Positions 26,412 through 36,505 of a stretch of 64,000 bases of DNA are shown in pieces. This DNA comes from Sneathiellales bacterium (GTDB lineage Bacteria > Pseudomonadota > Alphaproteobacteria > JANQFL01). The stretch is taken from contig JANQFL010000022.1 in the NCBI GenBank assembly GCA_028277845.1, positions 1 to 64,000 on the forward strand. Direction: 5' to 3'. How positions within the stretch are numbered: the first letter of the stretch is position 1; every line of letters starts with the position of its first letter. The translations under genes were made by a program, and so were the position numbers. The notes below the pieces were generated by a model that worked only from the letters and a program-made list of their open reading frames with translations, searched no databases and was not told the DNA's origin.

Positions 26412-28430
26412 TCAGTCTCCCGCCAGTTCCAGCACGATGATCTCGTTGCCTTCCTCGACCTGGTCGCCCGCCGCGACGGAAATCTGCGTCACCTTGCCGT
26501 CGCCCGGCGCCGAGACGGTGTGCTCCATCTTCATGGCCTCCAGGATGATCAACGGGTCGCCCTTGGCGACCTCGTCGTCCTCGGCGACCAGGACCTGGAT
26601 GATCTTGCCCGGCAACGGCGACGCGATGGCGCCACCGGCGGCCTCGTCGTCACCGAACGCTTCCAGCGGATCGAACAGCACCAGCCGGTGACTGTGGCCA
26701 TGGGTGATGACGGTCAGTTCATTGCCGTTCTGAACCACCGCCGCCGAAGACCGCCGGCCGCCCAGATCAATGGTCAACGTGCCGTCGGCTTCCCGTTCGC
26801 CACGCATGGTGACCGACCCGTCCGGCAGGTCGACGACGTAGGCATCGGCCGCGTAATGCACCGTGATATCAATGGCTTGTTCGTCGTCCTTCAAGTGCAC
26901 GACCTGGTGCCCCTGGTCGTTCAGGCGCCAACCGTCGGAGCGGTGCCAGGGGGAATACGGGTCATTGGACTGTGCTGCCTGAACCTGCCTCTCCGCTGTC
27001 TGATCGAGCAGCACGGAGAGGCAGGCGACGGCGAGTATATCGTCCGAGGCCGGTACGGATTCAGGCACCAGGTCGTCGCCATAGCGGTCGATGAAGCCGG
27101 TCTCGACGTCGCCGTTCATGAACGCCGGATGTTCGGCGACCCGGCGCAGAAAGGCGATGTTGGTGGTCGGCCCCACCACCTGATACTGGGCCAGGGCCGA
27201 CGACATACGCCGCAACGCCGAGGCCCGGTCGTGGTCCCACACCACCAGCTTGGCAATCATGGGATCGTAGAACGGTGTCACGGTGTCGCCTTCCCGCACG
27301 CCGGTGTCGATGCGCACATGCGGCCCTTCGGCCGGCGCCCGCAGGCGCTGCAGTTTGCCGGTGGAGGGCAGGAAGCCCCGGGCCGCGTCCTCTGCGTAGA
27401 CGCGGGCCTCGATGGCGTGGCCGGTGATGGTCAGATCGTCCTGGCCGCAGGGCAAGGCGCCGCCGGCGGCCACCTGCAATTGCCAGTCGACCAGATCCTG
27501 GCCGGTGATCAGTTCGGTCACCGGGTGTTCGACCTGCAGCCGGGTGTTCATTTCCATGAAATAAAACGGCGCGCCGTCCAGGCCGTTGCTGACGTCGACG
27601 ATGAACTCGACCGTGCCGGCGCCCTGATAATCGATGGCCTTGGCGGCCGCGACGGCAGCGTCACCCATGGCCGTACGCATTTCGGCCGACACGTCGGGTC
27701 CGGGGGCTTCCTCCAGCACTTTCTGGTGGCGGCGCTGGACCGAGCAGTCCCGCTCGAACAAGTGCACGGCATTGCCGTGGCCGTCGGCAAAGACCTGGAT
27801 CTCGATGTGGCGCGGTTTGACCAGGTATTTTTCCAGCAATACCCGGTCGTCGCCGAACGCCGCCTTGGCTTCGCGCTGGGCGCCGGCCAGCTCGGCTTCG
27901 AAGGCATCAGCCGAATCGACCCTGCGCATACCCTTGCCGCCGCCGCCGGCAACGGCCTTGATCAATACCGGATAACCGATCTTTTCGGCCTCGGCGATCA
28001 GCAGGTCCGTGTCCTGGGCATCGCCGTGATAGCCCGGCACCACCGGCACGTCGGCGTTTTCCATGATCTTCTTGGCCGCGTCCTTCAGGCCCATGGCGCG
28101 GATGGCGTCGGGCGGCGGGCCGATGAAGGTAACGCCGGCCTTGGCGCACGCCTCGGCGAATTCGGCGTTCTCGGCCAGGAAGCCGTAGCCCGGATGGATG
28201 GCCTGGGCGCCGGTCTTGACGGCGGCGTCGATGACCCGGTCAGCGACGAGATAGCTTTCCCGCGCCGCAGGCGGACCGATGTGCACGGCCTCGTCGGCCA
28301 TGGCCAAGTGGCGCGAATCGGCATCGGCGTCGGAATAGACGGCCACCGTGCGAATGCCCATGCGGCGCGCCGTGGCCATGACGCGGCAGGCGATTTCCCC
28401 GCGATTGGCGATCAGGATCTTTTCGAACAC
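26412..28430 (-). CDS. mccA: Methylcrotonyl-CoA carboxylase, biotin-carrying alpha subunit
   Basis: A 672-residue biotin-dependent acyl-CoA carboxylase subunit. It has a biotin carboxylase domain (1-445; [16 protein letters not shown]-grasp loop [26 protein letters not shown]), a linker BT domain, and a C-terminal biotinyl domain with the biotinylated Lys634 in EAMKMEH. Assignment to methylcrotonyl-CoA rather than propionyl-CoA rests on its operon: mccB, methylglutaconyl-CoA hydratase and HMG-CoA lyase. A distinct propionyl-CoA carboxylase pair lies at 44-48 kb. The protein carboxylates 3-methylcrotonyl-CoA together with mccB. It starts 10 bases after the hydratase gene stops. Confidence 0.93.
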   Translation of the reverse strand: MFEKILIANRGEIACRVMATARRMGIRTVAVYSDADADSRHLAMADEAVHIGPPAARESYLVADRVIDAAVKTGAQAIHPGYGFLAENAEFAEACAKAGVTFIGPPPDAIRAMGLKDAAKKIMENADVPVVPGYHGDAQDTDLLIAEAEKIGYPVLIKAVAGGGGKGMRRVDSADAFEAELAGAQREAKAAFGDDRVLLEKYLVKPRHIEIQVFADGHGNAVHLFERDCSVQRRHQKVLEEAPGPDVSAEMRTAMGDAAVAAAKAIDYQGAGTVEFIVDVSNGLDGAPFYFMEMNTRLQVEHPVTELITGQDLVDWQLQVAAGGALPCGQDDLTITGHAIEARVYAEDAARGFLPSTGKLQRLRAPAEGPHVRIDTGVREGDTVTPFYDPMIAKLVVWDHDRASALRRMSSALAQYQVVGPTTNIAFLRRVAEHPAFMNGDVETGFIDRYGDDLVPESVPASDDILAVACLSVLLDQTAERQVQAAQSNDPYSPWHRSDGWRLNDQGHQVVHLKDDEQAIDITVHYAADAYVVDLPDGSVTMRGEREADGTLTIDLGGRRSSAAVVQNGNELTVITHGHSHRLVLFDPLEAFGDDEAAGGAIASPLPGKIIQVLVAEDDEVAKGDPLIILEAMKMEHTVSAPGDGKVTQISVAAGDQVEEGNEIIVLELAGD

Positions 28431-28440
28431 AGGTCTATCC

Positions 28441-29232
28441 TTACTGAATCCAATCCGGTTTGCGCTTGTTAAGGAACGCGTCGATGCCTTCCTGTCCCTC
28501 TTCCGTCGCGCGGCGTTCGGCGATGCGCTTGGCGGTCATGGAGACCAGCGCCTTGTCGATAGGCCGGTTGGCCAGGTCGAAGACCAGGGCCTTGCTGTCG
28601 GACACGGCGCCCGGGGCGTTCTGCATCAGCACCTTGATGAAATGGGCGCGCATCTCGGTCAGGCCGGACGCGTCGTCGACCACTTCATTGACCAGGCCGA
28701 TCCGTTGCGCTTGCTCGGCGTCGAAGCGTTCGGCGGTGAGGAAATAGCGCCGCGCCTGTTTCATGCCCATGGCCGCGACCACGTAGGGGCCGATGGTGGC
28801 CGGCAGCAGGCCGAGCTTGACCTCGGACAGCGAAAACTTCGCCGAACGGACCGCCACGGTGATGTCGCATGACGCCACCATGCCGACACCGCCACCATAG
28901 GCCGGTCCCTGCACCAGGCCGATGGTCGGATGACGCAGCGTGTTCAGCCGGTACAGCATGGTGCCGAGCGCCTCGGCGTCCTGGCGATTTTCCTCGAACG
29001 TGTAGTTGGCCGCCTGGCGCATCCAGTTGAGGTCGCCGCCGGCGCAGAAACTCTCGCCGGTCGATTCGATAAACACGGCACGGATGTCATCCTGCTTCGA
29101 CAGGTCGTCAAAGAGGTCCGACAGGCGTTCGATCACGTCGTCGTTGAAGGCGTTGTGCACCTCCGGCCGGTTGAGGGTGATGGTGGCGATGCCTTCGGGC
29201 GAGGCGGAAAAGAGTACGGGATCGTCTGACAT
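28441..29232 (-). CDS. liuC: Methylglutaconyl-CoA hydratase (enoyl-CoA hydratase family)
   Basis: A 263-residue crotonase-fold hydratase that adds water to 3-methylglutaconyl-CoA to give HMG-CoA. Crotonase markers are ITLNRPEVHNAFND, the oxyanion-hole segment SFCAGGDLNWMRQ and, for the second oxyanion glycine, VQGPAYGGGVGMVASCDI. The acid/base Glu pair normally on the following helix is represented by SLSEVKLGLLPATI. Substrate is assigned from context, sandwiched between the two subunits of methylcrotonyl-CoA carboxylase. It starts three bases after the mccB stop. The nonspecific alternative is a general enoyl-CoA hydratase. Confidence 0.9.
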   Translation of the reverse strand: MSDDPVLFSASPEGIATITLNRPEVHNAFNDDVIERLSDLFDDLSKQDDIRAVFIESTGESFCAGGDLNWMRQAANYTFEENRQDAEALGTMLYRLNTLRHPTIGLVQGPAYGGGVGMVASCDITVAVRSAKFSLSEVKLGLLPATIGPYVVAAMGMKQARRYFLTAERFDAEQAQRIGLVNEVVDDASGLTEMRAHFIKVLMQNAPGAVSDSKALVFDLANRPIDKALVSMTAKRIAERRATEEGQEGIDAFLNKRKPDWIQ

Positions 29233-29235
29233 GGG

Positions 29236-30843
29236 TTACATCCTGAATACGCCGAATTTGGTCTGTTCGATAGGGGCATTGAGGGACGCCGATATGCCCA
29301 AGGCAAGCACGGTGCGGGTGTCGGCAAAATCGACGATGCCGTCGTCCCACACCCGGGCCGAGGCGTAGTAGGGGTGCCCCTGGGTTTCGTATTGTTCGCG
29401 GACCGGGGCGCGGAAGGCTTCCTCTTCCTCGGCGCTCCATTCCTCGCCGCGCAGTTCCATGGCGTCGCGCTTGACCGTCGCCAGTACGCTGGCCGCCTGT
29501 TCGCCGCCCATCACGGAAATACGCGCGTTGGGCCACATCCAGAGAAGCCGCGGGCTGTAGGCCCGGCCGCACATACCGTAATTGCCGGCGCCGAAGGAGC
29601 CGCCGGTGATCAGGGTGAACTTGGGCACCTTGGCGTTGGCCACGGCCATCACCATTTTGGCGCCATCCTTGGCAATGCCGCCGGCTTCGTACTTGCGGCC
29701 GACCATGAAGCCGGTGACGTTCTGCAGGAACAGCAACGGGATGCCGCGCTGGGAGCACAGCTCGATGAAGTGGGCGCCCTTCTGGGCCGATTCGGAGAAC
29801 AGGATACCGTTGTTGGCGACGATGCCGACCGGATAGCCGTGGATGTGGGCGAAGCCGGTGACCAGGGTGGTGCCGTAGAGCTTCTTGAATTCGTCCAGTT
29901 CGCTGCCGTCGACCAGCCGGGCAATCACCTCGCGTACGTCGTAGGGCACGCGCACGTCCTGGGGGATCAGGCCATAGAGCTCCTCGGGGTCGTAGAGCGG
30001 CGCACGCGGTTTCTTGAGGTGCATCTGCGCCGGTTTGACCCTGTTGAGGTTGCCGACGATGCGCCGCGCCAGCGACAGAGCATGGGAATCGTTCGTCGCA
30101 TAGTGGTCGGTGACGCCCGAGGTGCGCGAGTGTACGTCGGCGCCGCCGAGATCCTCGGCCGAGACCTCCTCCCCCGTCGCCGCCTTCACGAGCGGCGGAC
30201 CGCCAAGAAAGATCGTACCCTGCTGGCGCACGATGATGCTTTCGTCGCACATGGCCGGCACGTAGGCGCCGCCCGCGGTGCACGAGCCCATGACCACGGC
30301 GATCTGCGGAATGCCGGCCGCCGACAGGTTGGCCTGATTGTAGAAGATGCGGCCGAAGTGGGTCTTGTCGGGAAACACCTCGTCCTGATTGGGCAGGTTG
30401 GCGCCGCCGGAATCGACCAGATAGATGCACGGCAGGTTGTTTTCGGCAGCGATCTCCTGGGCCCGCAGGTGTTTCTTCACGGTCAGCGGATAATAGGTGC
30501 CGCCCTTGACCGTGGCGTCGTTGCAGACCACGACGCATTCGCGCCCCATGACGCGGCCGATGCCGGTGATCACGCCGCCCGACGCGATATCGCCGGAATA
30601 CATGCCGTAGGCGGCCAGCTGGCTGAGTTCGAGGAACGGCGAACCGGGATCGAGCAGCGTACGCACGCGCTCGCGCGGCAACAGCTTGCCGCGGGCGAGA
30701 TGCTTCTCCCGCGCCCGTTCTCCGCCGCCCAGTTTGACCTCGGCCAGTTTGGCGCGCAGGTCGGCGACCAGTTCCCGGTTGAAGCGATCGTTTTGCTTGA
30801 AATCGTCGCTTCGGGTATTGAGGGATGATTTAAGAATGGACAT
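29236..30843 (-). CDS. mccB: Methylcrotonyl-CoA carboxylase, carboxyltransferase beta subunit
   Basis: A 535-residue carboxyltransferase that transfers carboxyl from biotin to 3-methylcrotonyl-CoA. The N-terminal half has the CoA-binding crotonase-like fold ([19 protein letters not shown], the MCC-typical form of the acyl-CoA carboxylase motif) and the C-terminal half has the biotin site ([32 protein letters not shown]). [14 protein letters not shown] distinguishes it from propionyl-CoA carboxylase, whose counterpart reads SGGARIQEG. It is the first gene of the seven-gene minus-strand operon that runs to putA. A 143-base divergent spacer separates it from the SDR gene and must hold the operon promoter. 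Confidence 0.95.
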   Translation of the reverse strand: MSILKSSLNTRSDDFKQNDRFNRELVADLRAKLAEVKLGGGERAREKHLARGKLLPRERVRTLLDPGSPFLELSQLAAYGMYSGDIASGGVITGIGRVMGRECVVVCNDATVKGGTYYPLTVKKHLRAQEIAAENNLPCIYLVDSGGANLPNQDEVFPDKTHFGRIFYNQANLSAAGIPQIAVVMGSCTAGGAYVPAMCDESIIVRQQGTIFLGGPPLVKAATGEEVSAEDLGGADVHSRTSGVTDHYATNDSHALSLARRIVGNLNRVKPAQMHLKKPRAPLYDPEELYGLIPQDVRVPYDVREVIARLVDGSELDEFKKLYGTTLVTGFAHIHGYPVGIVANNGILFSESAQKGAHFIELCSQRGIPLLFLQNVTGFMVGRKYEAGGIAKDGAKMVMAVANAKVPKFTLITGGSFGAGNYGMCGRAYSPRLLWMWPNARISVMGGEQAASVLATVKRDAMELRGEEWSAEEEEAFRAPVREQYETQGHPYYASARVWDDGIVDFADTRTVLALGISASLNAPIEQTKFGVFRM

Positions 30844-30986
30844 TCTGGTCCGGCACCCTGTTGCCTGTGGAATAGGAAAAGAACTTGAAACGTCCCGCCG
30901 GAACCGGCAAGGACAAAATCGGACGCGGACGAACGGCCTGTCCGGCGTTCGGGTAACAACAATCGACGATTTGGAGGCACCCTATC

Positions 30987-31769
30987 ATGGCCCAGTCACC
31001 CTTCGACCTCAGTGGAAAAGTCGCCCTCGTCACCGGCGGTAACGGCGGCATCGGGTTGGGCTTCGCCGACGCCATGGCCCAGGCCGGTGCCGACGTCTGC
31101 ATCTGGGGCACCAACGCCGACAAAAACGCGACTGCGGTCGAGCAGCTGCTGGCCCATGGCGGAAAAGCCGTGGCCTTTCAATGCGATGTCGGTGACTCCT
31201 CGGCCGTCGATGAAACCTTTGCCAAGACGTTGGAGGCCATGGGCCGGGTGGATTCCTGCTTCGCCAACGCCGGTGTTTCCGCCCGCAACGCCTCGTTCCT
31301 CGATATCGACGACGCCGAATGGGACCGGGTCATGCGCATCAACCTGGACGGTGCCTTCTACACCATGCGCGCCGCCGTCAAGCACATGGTCGAGCGGGCC
31401 GAGGCCGGCGACCCGGGCGGCCGCCTGGTCGGCACCGCCAGCCTCGCCGCCATCTCCGGCGCCGCCCGCAACGAACACTACGCCGCCACCAAGGGCGCGC
31501 TGATTTCCATGATCCGTGCTTTGGCCGTCGAGTATGCCCGTTACGGCATCACCGCCAACGCCATCCTGCCCGGCTGGATCGAGACGGCCATGACCGAGGG
31601 CCTGGTGCAATGGCAGAAGTTTTCCGACGCCGTGCTGCCGCGCATTCCCATGCGCCGCTGGGGCACGCCCGAGGACTTCGGCGGCATGGCCGTTTATCTC
31701 GCCAGCGATGCCTCCCAGTACCACACGGGCGACACCATGCTGATCGACGGCGGCTATTTCCTGTTCTAG
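30987..31769 (+). CDS. Short-chain dehydrogenase/reductase (SDR)
   Basis: A 260-residue classical SDR with the cofactor motif TGGNGGIG (residues 16-23), the NAG motif FANAGVSA, the catalytic Ser in ASLAAISGA and the YAATK catalytic Tyr/Lys pair. The C-terminal PGWIETAMTEG and MLIDGGYFLF are standard. The Asn-containing CIWGTNADKN after the second strand is consistent with NADP- or NAD-use but is not decisive. Substrate unknown. GGAGG ten bases before the ATG supports the start. It is divergent from the leucine operon, so it could share control with it, but this is inference. Confidence 0.9.
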   Translation: MAQSPFDLSGKVALVTGGNGGIGLGFADAMAQAGADVCIWGTNADKNATAVEQLLAHGGKAVAFQCDVGDSSAVDETFAKTLEAMGRVDSCFANAGVSARNASFLDIDDAEWDRVMRINLDGAFYTMRAAVKHMVERAEAGDPGGRLVGTASLAAISGAARNEHYAATKGALISMIRALAVEYARYGITANAILPGWIETAMTEGLVQWQKFSDAVLPRIPMRRWGTPEDFGGMAVYLASDASQYHTGDTMLIDGGYFLF

Positions 31770-31780
31770 GGAATGTCGGA

Positions 31781-32308
31781 TCATTTCTTTCTGGCCCGGT
31801 TCCTCGGTAGGTATTGCTGCAACTTGTCGACCAACGCGTTGATCTCAAATCCTTCTGCAGCCAATCGTTTGGGAACGACGTGGTAAATCAGGGGTTGGGA
31901 ATAGACGATCACCGAATTCTTATCTTCGTTCCACTTGTGAACTCGTTCCCACTTGAGGTCAGAAACTGAGTCTTCTTGTTCGAAACGCAAACCATCTGAA
32001 TTGAGTTTTACCGTTAGCGGTAAGGTGAAACATCTACTCCTTCGATAGATCCAGCGAAAAAGAATCGGGTTAAACACAAACCTTATAAGTAGAATAGAAA
32101 CAACAACAAGAATGCTGACCAATAAGAATAGTAATATATCTTCACCGTAGGACTTTTTGTCTGCACCTTCGACCAACAAGAAGGTATGAGAGAGTTTTAG
32201 TATTAAGAACACGACCGGGGCATAGTAAAAGAGTTTCATTTTTCCACGCCCGGCCAATTTAGCTGCGGCAATGAAATCTTTTTCCTTTATCTGATACACA
32301 ACGTTCAT
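31781..32308 (-). CDS. YcxB-like membrane protein in a low-GC patch
   Basis: A 175-residue protein with two hydrophobic segments (about residues 28-46 and 58-78), then a cytoplasmic C-terminal half with KLNSDGLRFEQEDSVSDLKWERVHKW and SVIVYSQPLIYHVVPKRL. This layout and the final VPKR-like motif match the YcxB-like (YcxB C-terminal domain) family, which has no established function. Its base composition is much more AT-rich than the neighbours, with runs such as AAACAACAACAAGAATGCTG, suggesting recent transfer. No mobile element flanks it. The ATG at 32308 is preceded by GGGGGAG. It lies 11 bases from the SDR stop, tail to tail. Confidence 0.7.
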   Translation of the reverse strand: MNVVYQIKEKDFIAAAKLAGRGKMKLFYYAPVVFLILKLSHTFLLVEGADKKSYGEDILLFLLVSILVVVSILLIRFVFNPILFRWIYRRSRCFTLPLTVKLNSDGLRFEQEDSVSDLKWERVHKWNEDKNSVIVYSQPLIYHVVPKRLAAEGFEINALVDKLQQYLPRNRARKK

Positions 32309-32424
32309 CTGCTCCCCCTCGCGTCAAAATCTATCTCTATCAGATTCATTCAACTTAATAGAGATTACAACCGAGGTTGCTGTAGCCTCCGAGGGGGAAA
32401 CAAAGAAACTCACTTCGCCAGCAC

Positions 32425-33030
32425 TCACCAGCCGCCGGTCTCGAGCCAGCGGTCGACCTGGGCCAGGCGGTCGCAGCCCCAGAACGGTTCGCCGTCGACG
32501 AAGAAATAGGGCGCGCCGAAGACGCCGCGGTTTTGAATGGCGTCGTCGGTGACGTCCTTGACCTTCTGTTTGATGTCGGGCTGCTGGATGCCTTCGGCGA
32601 CGGCGTCACCATCCAAGCCGACCGACTTGGCCAGTTCGATGACCGTGTCGGGCTGGCTGATGTCGCGGCGTTCGCCGAAGTAGGAGTGGAACAAGGCCTT
32701 GGCCAGCGCCACTGCTTTGCCAGGATCGTTCTGCTCCGCCCAGTAGAACGCCCGCGCGCCGGCCAGGGTGTTGTGGGGGAAGCCGTCGGGCAGGTCGAAG
32801 GGCACGCCGAAATCGCGGGCCGTGCGGTCGAAGTCGTGCTTGGAATAGTCCGACTTCAGCGGCACGTCGGTCAGCGGCGCCGTGCCGGCCACCTTGAACA
32901 CCGCCCCCAGCATCATCGGCCGCCAGGCGACGGCACGGCCGTGTTTCTCGGCGATCTTCTCGATCTGCGTACTGGCCAGATAGGCATAGGGCGACGCCAG
33001 GTCGAAATAGAACTCGATCGGATCAGCCAT
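32425..33030 (-). CDS. 2-Hydroxychromene-2-carboxylate isomerase (DsbA-like fold)
   Basis: A 201-residue glutathione-dependent isomerase-family protein of the DsbA/kappa-GST fold. The N-terminal signature FYFDLASPYAYLAST holds the active-site Ser that replaces the DsbA cysteines. Other family landmarks are WRPMMLGAVFKVAG and the cis-Pro region FGAPYFFVDGEPFWGCDRL. In aromatic degraders this enzyme acts on naphthalene intermediates, but in most bacteria it is a generic glutathione-linked enzyme. Here the divergent neighbour is a GST and no aromatic ring dioxygenase is present, so detoxification is more likely (inference). Confidence 0.88.
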   Translation of the reverse strand: MADPIEFYFDLASPYAYLASTQIEKIAEKHGRAVAWRPMMLGAVFKVAGTAPLTDVPLKSDYSKHDFDRTARDFGVPFDLPDGFPHNTLAGARAFYWAEQNDPGKAVALAKALFHSYFGERRDISQPDTVIELAKSVGLDGDAVAEGIQQPDIKQKVKDVTDDAIQNRGVFGAPYFFVDGEPFWGCDRLAQVDRWLETGGW

Positions 33031-33113
33031 GGTTCGCTCCCCTAGTGGTCCCCGGATGCACAGGCGCCCGGCCCGTGGTATGAATGCGCCCCATAAGAAC
33101 AGTGTGAGGCATC

Positions 33114-33716
33114 ATGAGTCGGTTGAAGATTTACGGCGTCAGCCATTCCCGGGCGCAGCGCACGCTGTGGATGGCCAACGAGTTGGGCCTGGACTACGAG
33201 AACATCCCGGTCAACTTCATGGGCGGCGAAACCCGCACCGAGGAATTCCTCGCCATCAATCCCAACGGCCGCATCCCGGCCATTGACGACGACGGTTTCG
33301 TCTTGTGGGAATCCATGGCCATCAACCTCTATCTCGCCCGCAAGCACGGCAAGCTGTGGCCCGACAGCCTCAAGGGCGAGGCCCTGGCCTACCAGTGGAG
33401 TTTCTGGGTCATGACCGAGGTCGAGAAGCCCATCATCTACGTTCTGTTCAACCGTGCCCTGTTTCCCGAAGGTAAACGCGATGCCGATTTCGCCGCGGCC
33501 CAGGAAGAAAAAGTCCATCCGCCGTTCAAAGTGCTCGACGCCGCCCTGGCCAAATCGCCCTATCTGGCCGGCGATACGTTCACGGTGGCCGATCTCAACG
33601 TCGCCTCGATCATTGCCCTGTGCCCGCCGGCCAAGATCGACCTGACAGCGTATCCCAACATCGCCGACTGGCTGGGGCGCTGCGCGGCGCGTCCGGCGGC
33701 GCCCAAGAACTTGTGA
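33114..33716 (+). CDS. Glutathione S-transferase
   Basis: A 200-residue cytosolic GST. The thioredoxin-fold N-terminal domain (1-78) has the catalytic-region Ser in YGVSHSRAQRTLWMANEL and the glutathione-binding IPAIDDDGFVLWESMAINLYLAR, with cis-Pro and ES motif. The helical C-terminal domain contains the N-capping box FTVADLNVASI. The beta/theta-like Ser version is common in proteobacteria. Substrate unknown. It is divergent from the isomerase gene with an 83-base spacer and convergent with the acyl-CoA dehydrogenase gene 14 bases away. Confidence 0.92.
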   Translation: MSRLKIYGVSHSRAQRTLWMANELGLDYENIPVNFMGGETRTEEFLAINPNGRIPAIDDDGFVLWESMAINLYLARKHGKLWPDSLKGEALAYQWSFWVMTEVEKPIIYVLFNRALFPEGKRDADFAAAQEEKVHPPFKVLDAALAKSPYLAGDTFTVADLNVASIIALCPPAKIDLTAYPNIADWLGRCAARPAAPKNL

Positions 33717-33730
33717 TCGCCCCATAACCA

Positions 33731-34864
33731 TCAGTCCGCCATCAACGCCCGGCTGATCACCAGCCGCTGCACGTCGCTGGTGCCTTCGTAGATCTGGCAT
33801 ACCCGCACGTCGCGGTAGATGCGCTCGACCGGGAAGTCGGCCAAATAGCCATAACCGCCGTGAATCTGGATGGCGTCGGAGCAGACCTTTTCGGCCATTT
33901 CCGAGGCGAACAGCTTGGCCATGCTGGCTTCCTTCAGGCAGGGCTGGCCGGACTGCTTCAACCGGGCGGCGTTGTGCACCATCAAACGCGCCGCCTCGAT
34001 CTGCGTCGCCATGTCGGCCAGCCGGAAACCCACCGCCTGGTGTTCGATGATCGGCTTGCCGAACGCCGTGCGCTCCTTGGCGTAATCGAGCGCCGCCTCA
34101 TAGGCTGCACGGGCCATGCCGACGGACTGGGCACCGATGCCGATGCGGCCGGTCTCCAGGTTGGCCAGCGCGATCTTGTAACCCTGCCCTTCCTCGCCCA
34201 GCATCAGGTCGGGCGTGATCTCGCAATCCTCGAGCACGATCTGGCAGGTGTCCGAGGCCTTCTGTCCGAGCTTGCGTTCGACGCTGGCCACCGTGTAACC
34301 CGGATTGTCGGTCGGCACCAGGAAGGCGGTAATGCCGCGCTTGCCCGCCTCCGGATCGGTCACGGCGAAGACCATGGCCACCCCGGCGATGGAACCGGAC
34401 GTGATGAACTGCTTGGTGCCGTTGAGCACGAAGACATTGCCGCGCCGGTCCGCCTTGGTGCGCAGGTTGGCGGCGTCGGACCCGGCCTGGGGTTCGGTCA
34501 GGCAGAAGGCGCCGATCATCTCACCGGCGGCCAGCGGCTTGAGGAAGCGTTCCTTCTGTGCGTCGGAACCGAAATTGTTGATGGCGGCGCAGACCGGCGA
34601 GTTGTTGACGCTCATCACCGTCGAACAGCCGCCGTCGCCGGCGGCGATTTCCTCCAGCGCCAGGACATAGGAGACGAAATCGGTCTCCGCGCCGCCCCAC
34701 TCGGACGGAATGGTCATGCCCATCAGGCCCAATTCACCCATTTCGGCCAGCGCGTCGCGCGGCACTTCGCCGCTTTGATCCCACGCCGCCGCGTTGGGCT
34801 TCAATCGGTCGGCGGCGAAGCTGCGCGCCATGTCGCGGATCATGCCCTGTTCTTCCGTCAGCAT
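33731..34864 (-). CDS. Acyl-CoA dehydrogenase, short-chain type
   Basis: A 377-residue flavin enzyme that oxidises acyl-CoA to enoyl-CoA, passing electrons to electron-transfer flavoprotein. FAD and CoA motifs are visible ([56 protein letters not shown]). The catalytic Glu is at the short-chain/butyryl position, [13 protein letters not shown], unlike the isovaleryl enzyme at 37 kb. As the last gene of a leucine-linked operon it may act on isobutyryl-, 2-methylbutyryl- or butyryl-CoA. The exact substrate is not fixed. It starts 25 bases after the RidA gene stops. Confidence 0.92.
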   Translation of the reverse strand: MLTEEQGMIRDMARSFAADRLKPNAAAWDQSGEVPRDALAEMGELGLMGMTIPSEWGGAETDFVSYVLALEEIAAGDGGCSTVMSVNNSPVCAAINNFGSDAQKERFLKPLAAGEMIGAFCLTEPQAGSDAANLRTKADRRGNVFVLNGTKQFITSGSIAGVAMVFAVTDPEAGKRGITAFLVPTDNPGYTVASVERKLGQKASDTCQIVLEDCEITPDLMLGEEGQGYKIALANLETGRIGIGAQSVGMARAAYEAALDYAKERTAFGKPIIEHQAVGFRLADMATQIEAARLMVHNAARLKQSGQPCLKEASMAKLFASEMAEKVCSDAIQIHGGYGYLADFPVERIYRDVRVCQIYEGTSDVQRLVISRALMAD

Positions 34865-34889
34865 CGTGCCGCTCCCTTCCTGCCTCGCC

Positions 34890-35279
34890 TCAACCCGACC
34901 AGCGGTGCGCGGTGACTTCGATCTCGATCTTCATGGCCGGGTCGACAAGCTGCACGATCACCGCCGTCGCCGCCGGCCGCGCCGTCGCGAAGTATTCGCC
35001 GAAGATCGGCGCCACGTCCTTGAAGTGGGCATGGTCGGTCAGGTAGTAGCGCGCCCGCACCACGTCGTTCAGCGACGCCCCCGCCTCCGCCAGCGCTGCC
35101 GCGATGTTGCGGAAGCACTGGTGGGTCTGCGCGACCACGTCGTCGGCGATGGTGTGGGCCGCATAGTCGTAGCCCGTGGTGCCCGAGACATGCACCCAGT
35201 CGCCGTCGACCACCGCCCGGCTGTATCCGGCCAGGTCCTCGAACCGGGAACCCGAAGAAATCAGCCGCCGGTTGGTCAT
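34890..35279 (-). CDS. RidA family protein (YjgF/YER057c/UK114)
   Basis: A 129-residue RidA-family protein. Typical members deaminate reactive enamine/imine intermediates made by PLP enzymes. The fold blocks are [55 protein letters not shown] and the C-terminal [17 protein letters not shown]. The invariant Arg of the archetypal RidA subgroup is at VRARYYL; the conserved C-terminal Glu is in IEIEV. Its ATG overlaps the thiolase TGA as ATGA, so the two are translationally coupled. It probably protects the pathway from oxo-acid or imine by-products (inference). Confidence 0.9.
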   Translation of the reverse strand: MTNRRLISSGSRFEDLAGYSRAVVDGDWVHVSGTTGYDYAAHTIADDVVAQTHQCFRNIAAALAEAGASLNDVVRARYYLTDHAHFKDVAPIFGEYFATARPAATAVIVQLVDPAMKIEIEVTAHRWSG

Positions 35280-36463
35280 TGCATCCTCTCGAACGCCATG
35301 GCCGTGGCTTCGCCGCCGCCGATACACAGGCTGGCGACGCCCTTATTCAGCCCGTTTTTCTGCATGGCCGACAGCAGGGTGACGACGATGCGGGCGCCCG
35401 AGGCGCCGATGGGATGACCGAGCGCACAGGCGCCGCCGTGGACGTTGACCTTGTCGTGGGGCAGGTCCAGTTCACGCATGGCCGCCATGGCAACAACGGC
35501 AAAGGCTTCGTTGACCTCAAACAGATCGACGTCACCGGCCTGCCAGCCTGCCTTTTCCAGGACCTTGGACACCGCCGTCACCGGGGCCGTGGTGAACCAG
35601 GCCGGTTCCTGGGCATGGGTGGCATGGGCGACGATGCGGGCGAGCGGCGACAGGCCGCGCTTCTCGGCCTCGGACTGCCGCATCATCACCAGCGCCGCGG
35701 CGCCGTCCGAGATGGAACTGGAATTGGCCGCCGTGACCGTGCCGTCCTTGGCGAAGGCCGGGCGCAGGTTGGGGATCTTCTCCGGCGCGGCGGTCAGGGG
35801 CTGCTCGTCGTTTTCCACCGTGCGCTCGCCCTTGCGGCTTTTCACCGTCACCGGCGTCGTCTCGGCGGCGAACGAGCCGTCCTCGACGGCGGTCTTGGCC
35901 CGGCGCAGGGATTCGATGGCGTAGGCGTCCTGGGCGTCGCGGGTGAACTGGTAGTGCTGGGCCGTGTTTTCGGCGAAGGTGCCCATCAGGCGGCCCTTGT
36001 CGTAGGCGTCCTCGAGGCCGTCGAGGAACATGTGGTCCTTGACCTCGCCATGGCCGAGCCGCAGGCCCTCGCGGGCGCGGGGCAGCAGGTAAGGCGCGTT
36101 GGTCATGCTTTCCATGCCGCCGGCCACCATGACGTCGTTGGTGCCCGCTGCCAGCAGGTCGTGGCTGAGCATGGCGGCCTTCATGCCCGAGCCGCACATC
36201 TTGTTGATGGTGGTGCAGCCGACCGAATCGGGAATGCCGGATCCGAGCGACGCCTGGCGCGCCGGCGCCTGGCCCTGACCGGCAGGCAGGACGTTGCCCA
36301 TGATGACTTCCTCGACCTGGTCGCCGGGCACACCGGCCCGTTCCAGGGCCGCCGAAATGGCTACTGCGCCGAGCTCGGACGCGGTGACGTCCTTGAGGTC
36401 GCCCTGAAACCCGCCCATGGGGGTGCGGGCCATGCCGACGATGACGATGGGATCCGTGCTCAT
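35276..36463 (-). CDS. Acetyl-CoA C-acetyltransferase (thiolase)
   Basis: A 395-residue thiolase that interconverts acetoacetyl-CoA and two acetyl-CoA. Catalytic residues are all visible: nucleophile Cys in NKMCGSGMKAAML, His in GGACALGHPIGASGARI, and the second Cys in SLCIGGGEATAMAFER at the C-terminal end. Length and motif set match biosynthetic/degradative thiolase II. It closes leucine breakdown by thiolysing acetoacetyl-CoA once acetoacetate is activated. The ATG at 36463 follows GAGGAGG; the frame extends to 36490 without a better start. It is 42 bases after the cupin gene. Confidence 0.93.
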   Translation of the reverse strand: MSTDPIVIVGMARTPMGGFQGDLKDVTASELGAVAISAALERAGVPGDQVEEVIMGNVLPAGQGQAPARQASLGSGIPDSVGCTTINKMCGSGMKAAMLSHDLLAAGTNDVMVAGGMESMTNAPYLLPRAREGLRLGHGEVKDHMFLDGLEDAYDKGRLMGTFAENTAQHYQFTRDAQDAYAIESLRRAKTAVEDGSFAAETTPVTVKSRKGERTVENDEQPLTAAPEKIPNLRPAFAKDGTVTAANSSSISDGAAALVMMRQSEAEKRGLSPLARIVAHATHAQEPAWFTTAPVTAVSKVLEKAGWQAGDVDLFEVNEAFAVVAMAAMRELDLPHDKVNVHGGACALGHPIGASGARIVVTLLSAMQKNGLNKGVASLCIGGGEATAMAFERMQ

Positions 36464-36505
36464 GATGTTCCGTCCTCCTCTGCGCCCCAACGGCGCACAA
36501 ACAAT

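Noticed and set aside
26412-28430. mccA as a second propionyl-CoA carboxylase subunit
   Set aside because: The adjacent carboxyltransferase has the methylcrotonyl-type [14 protein letters not shown] block and the operon contains the leucine-specific hydratase and lyase; the true pccA/pccB pair is at 44-48 kb.
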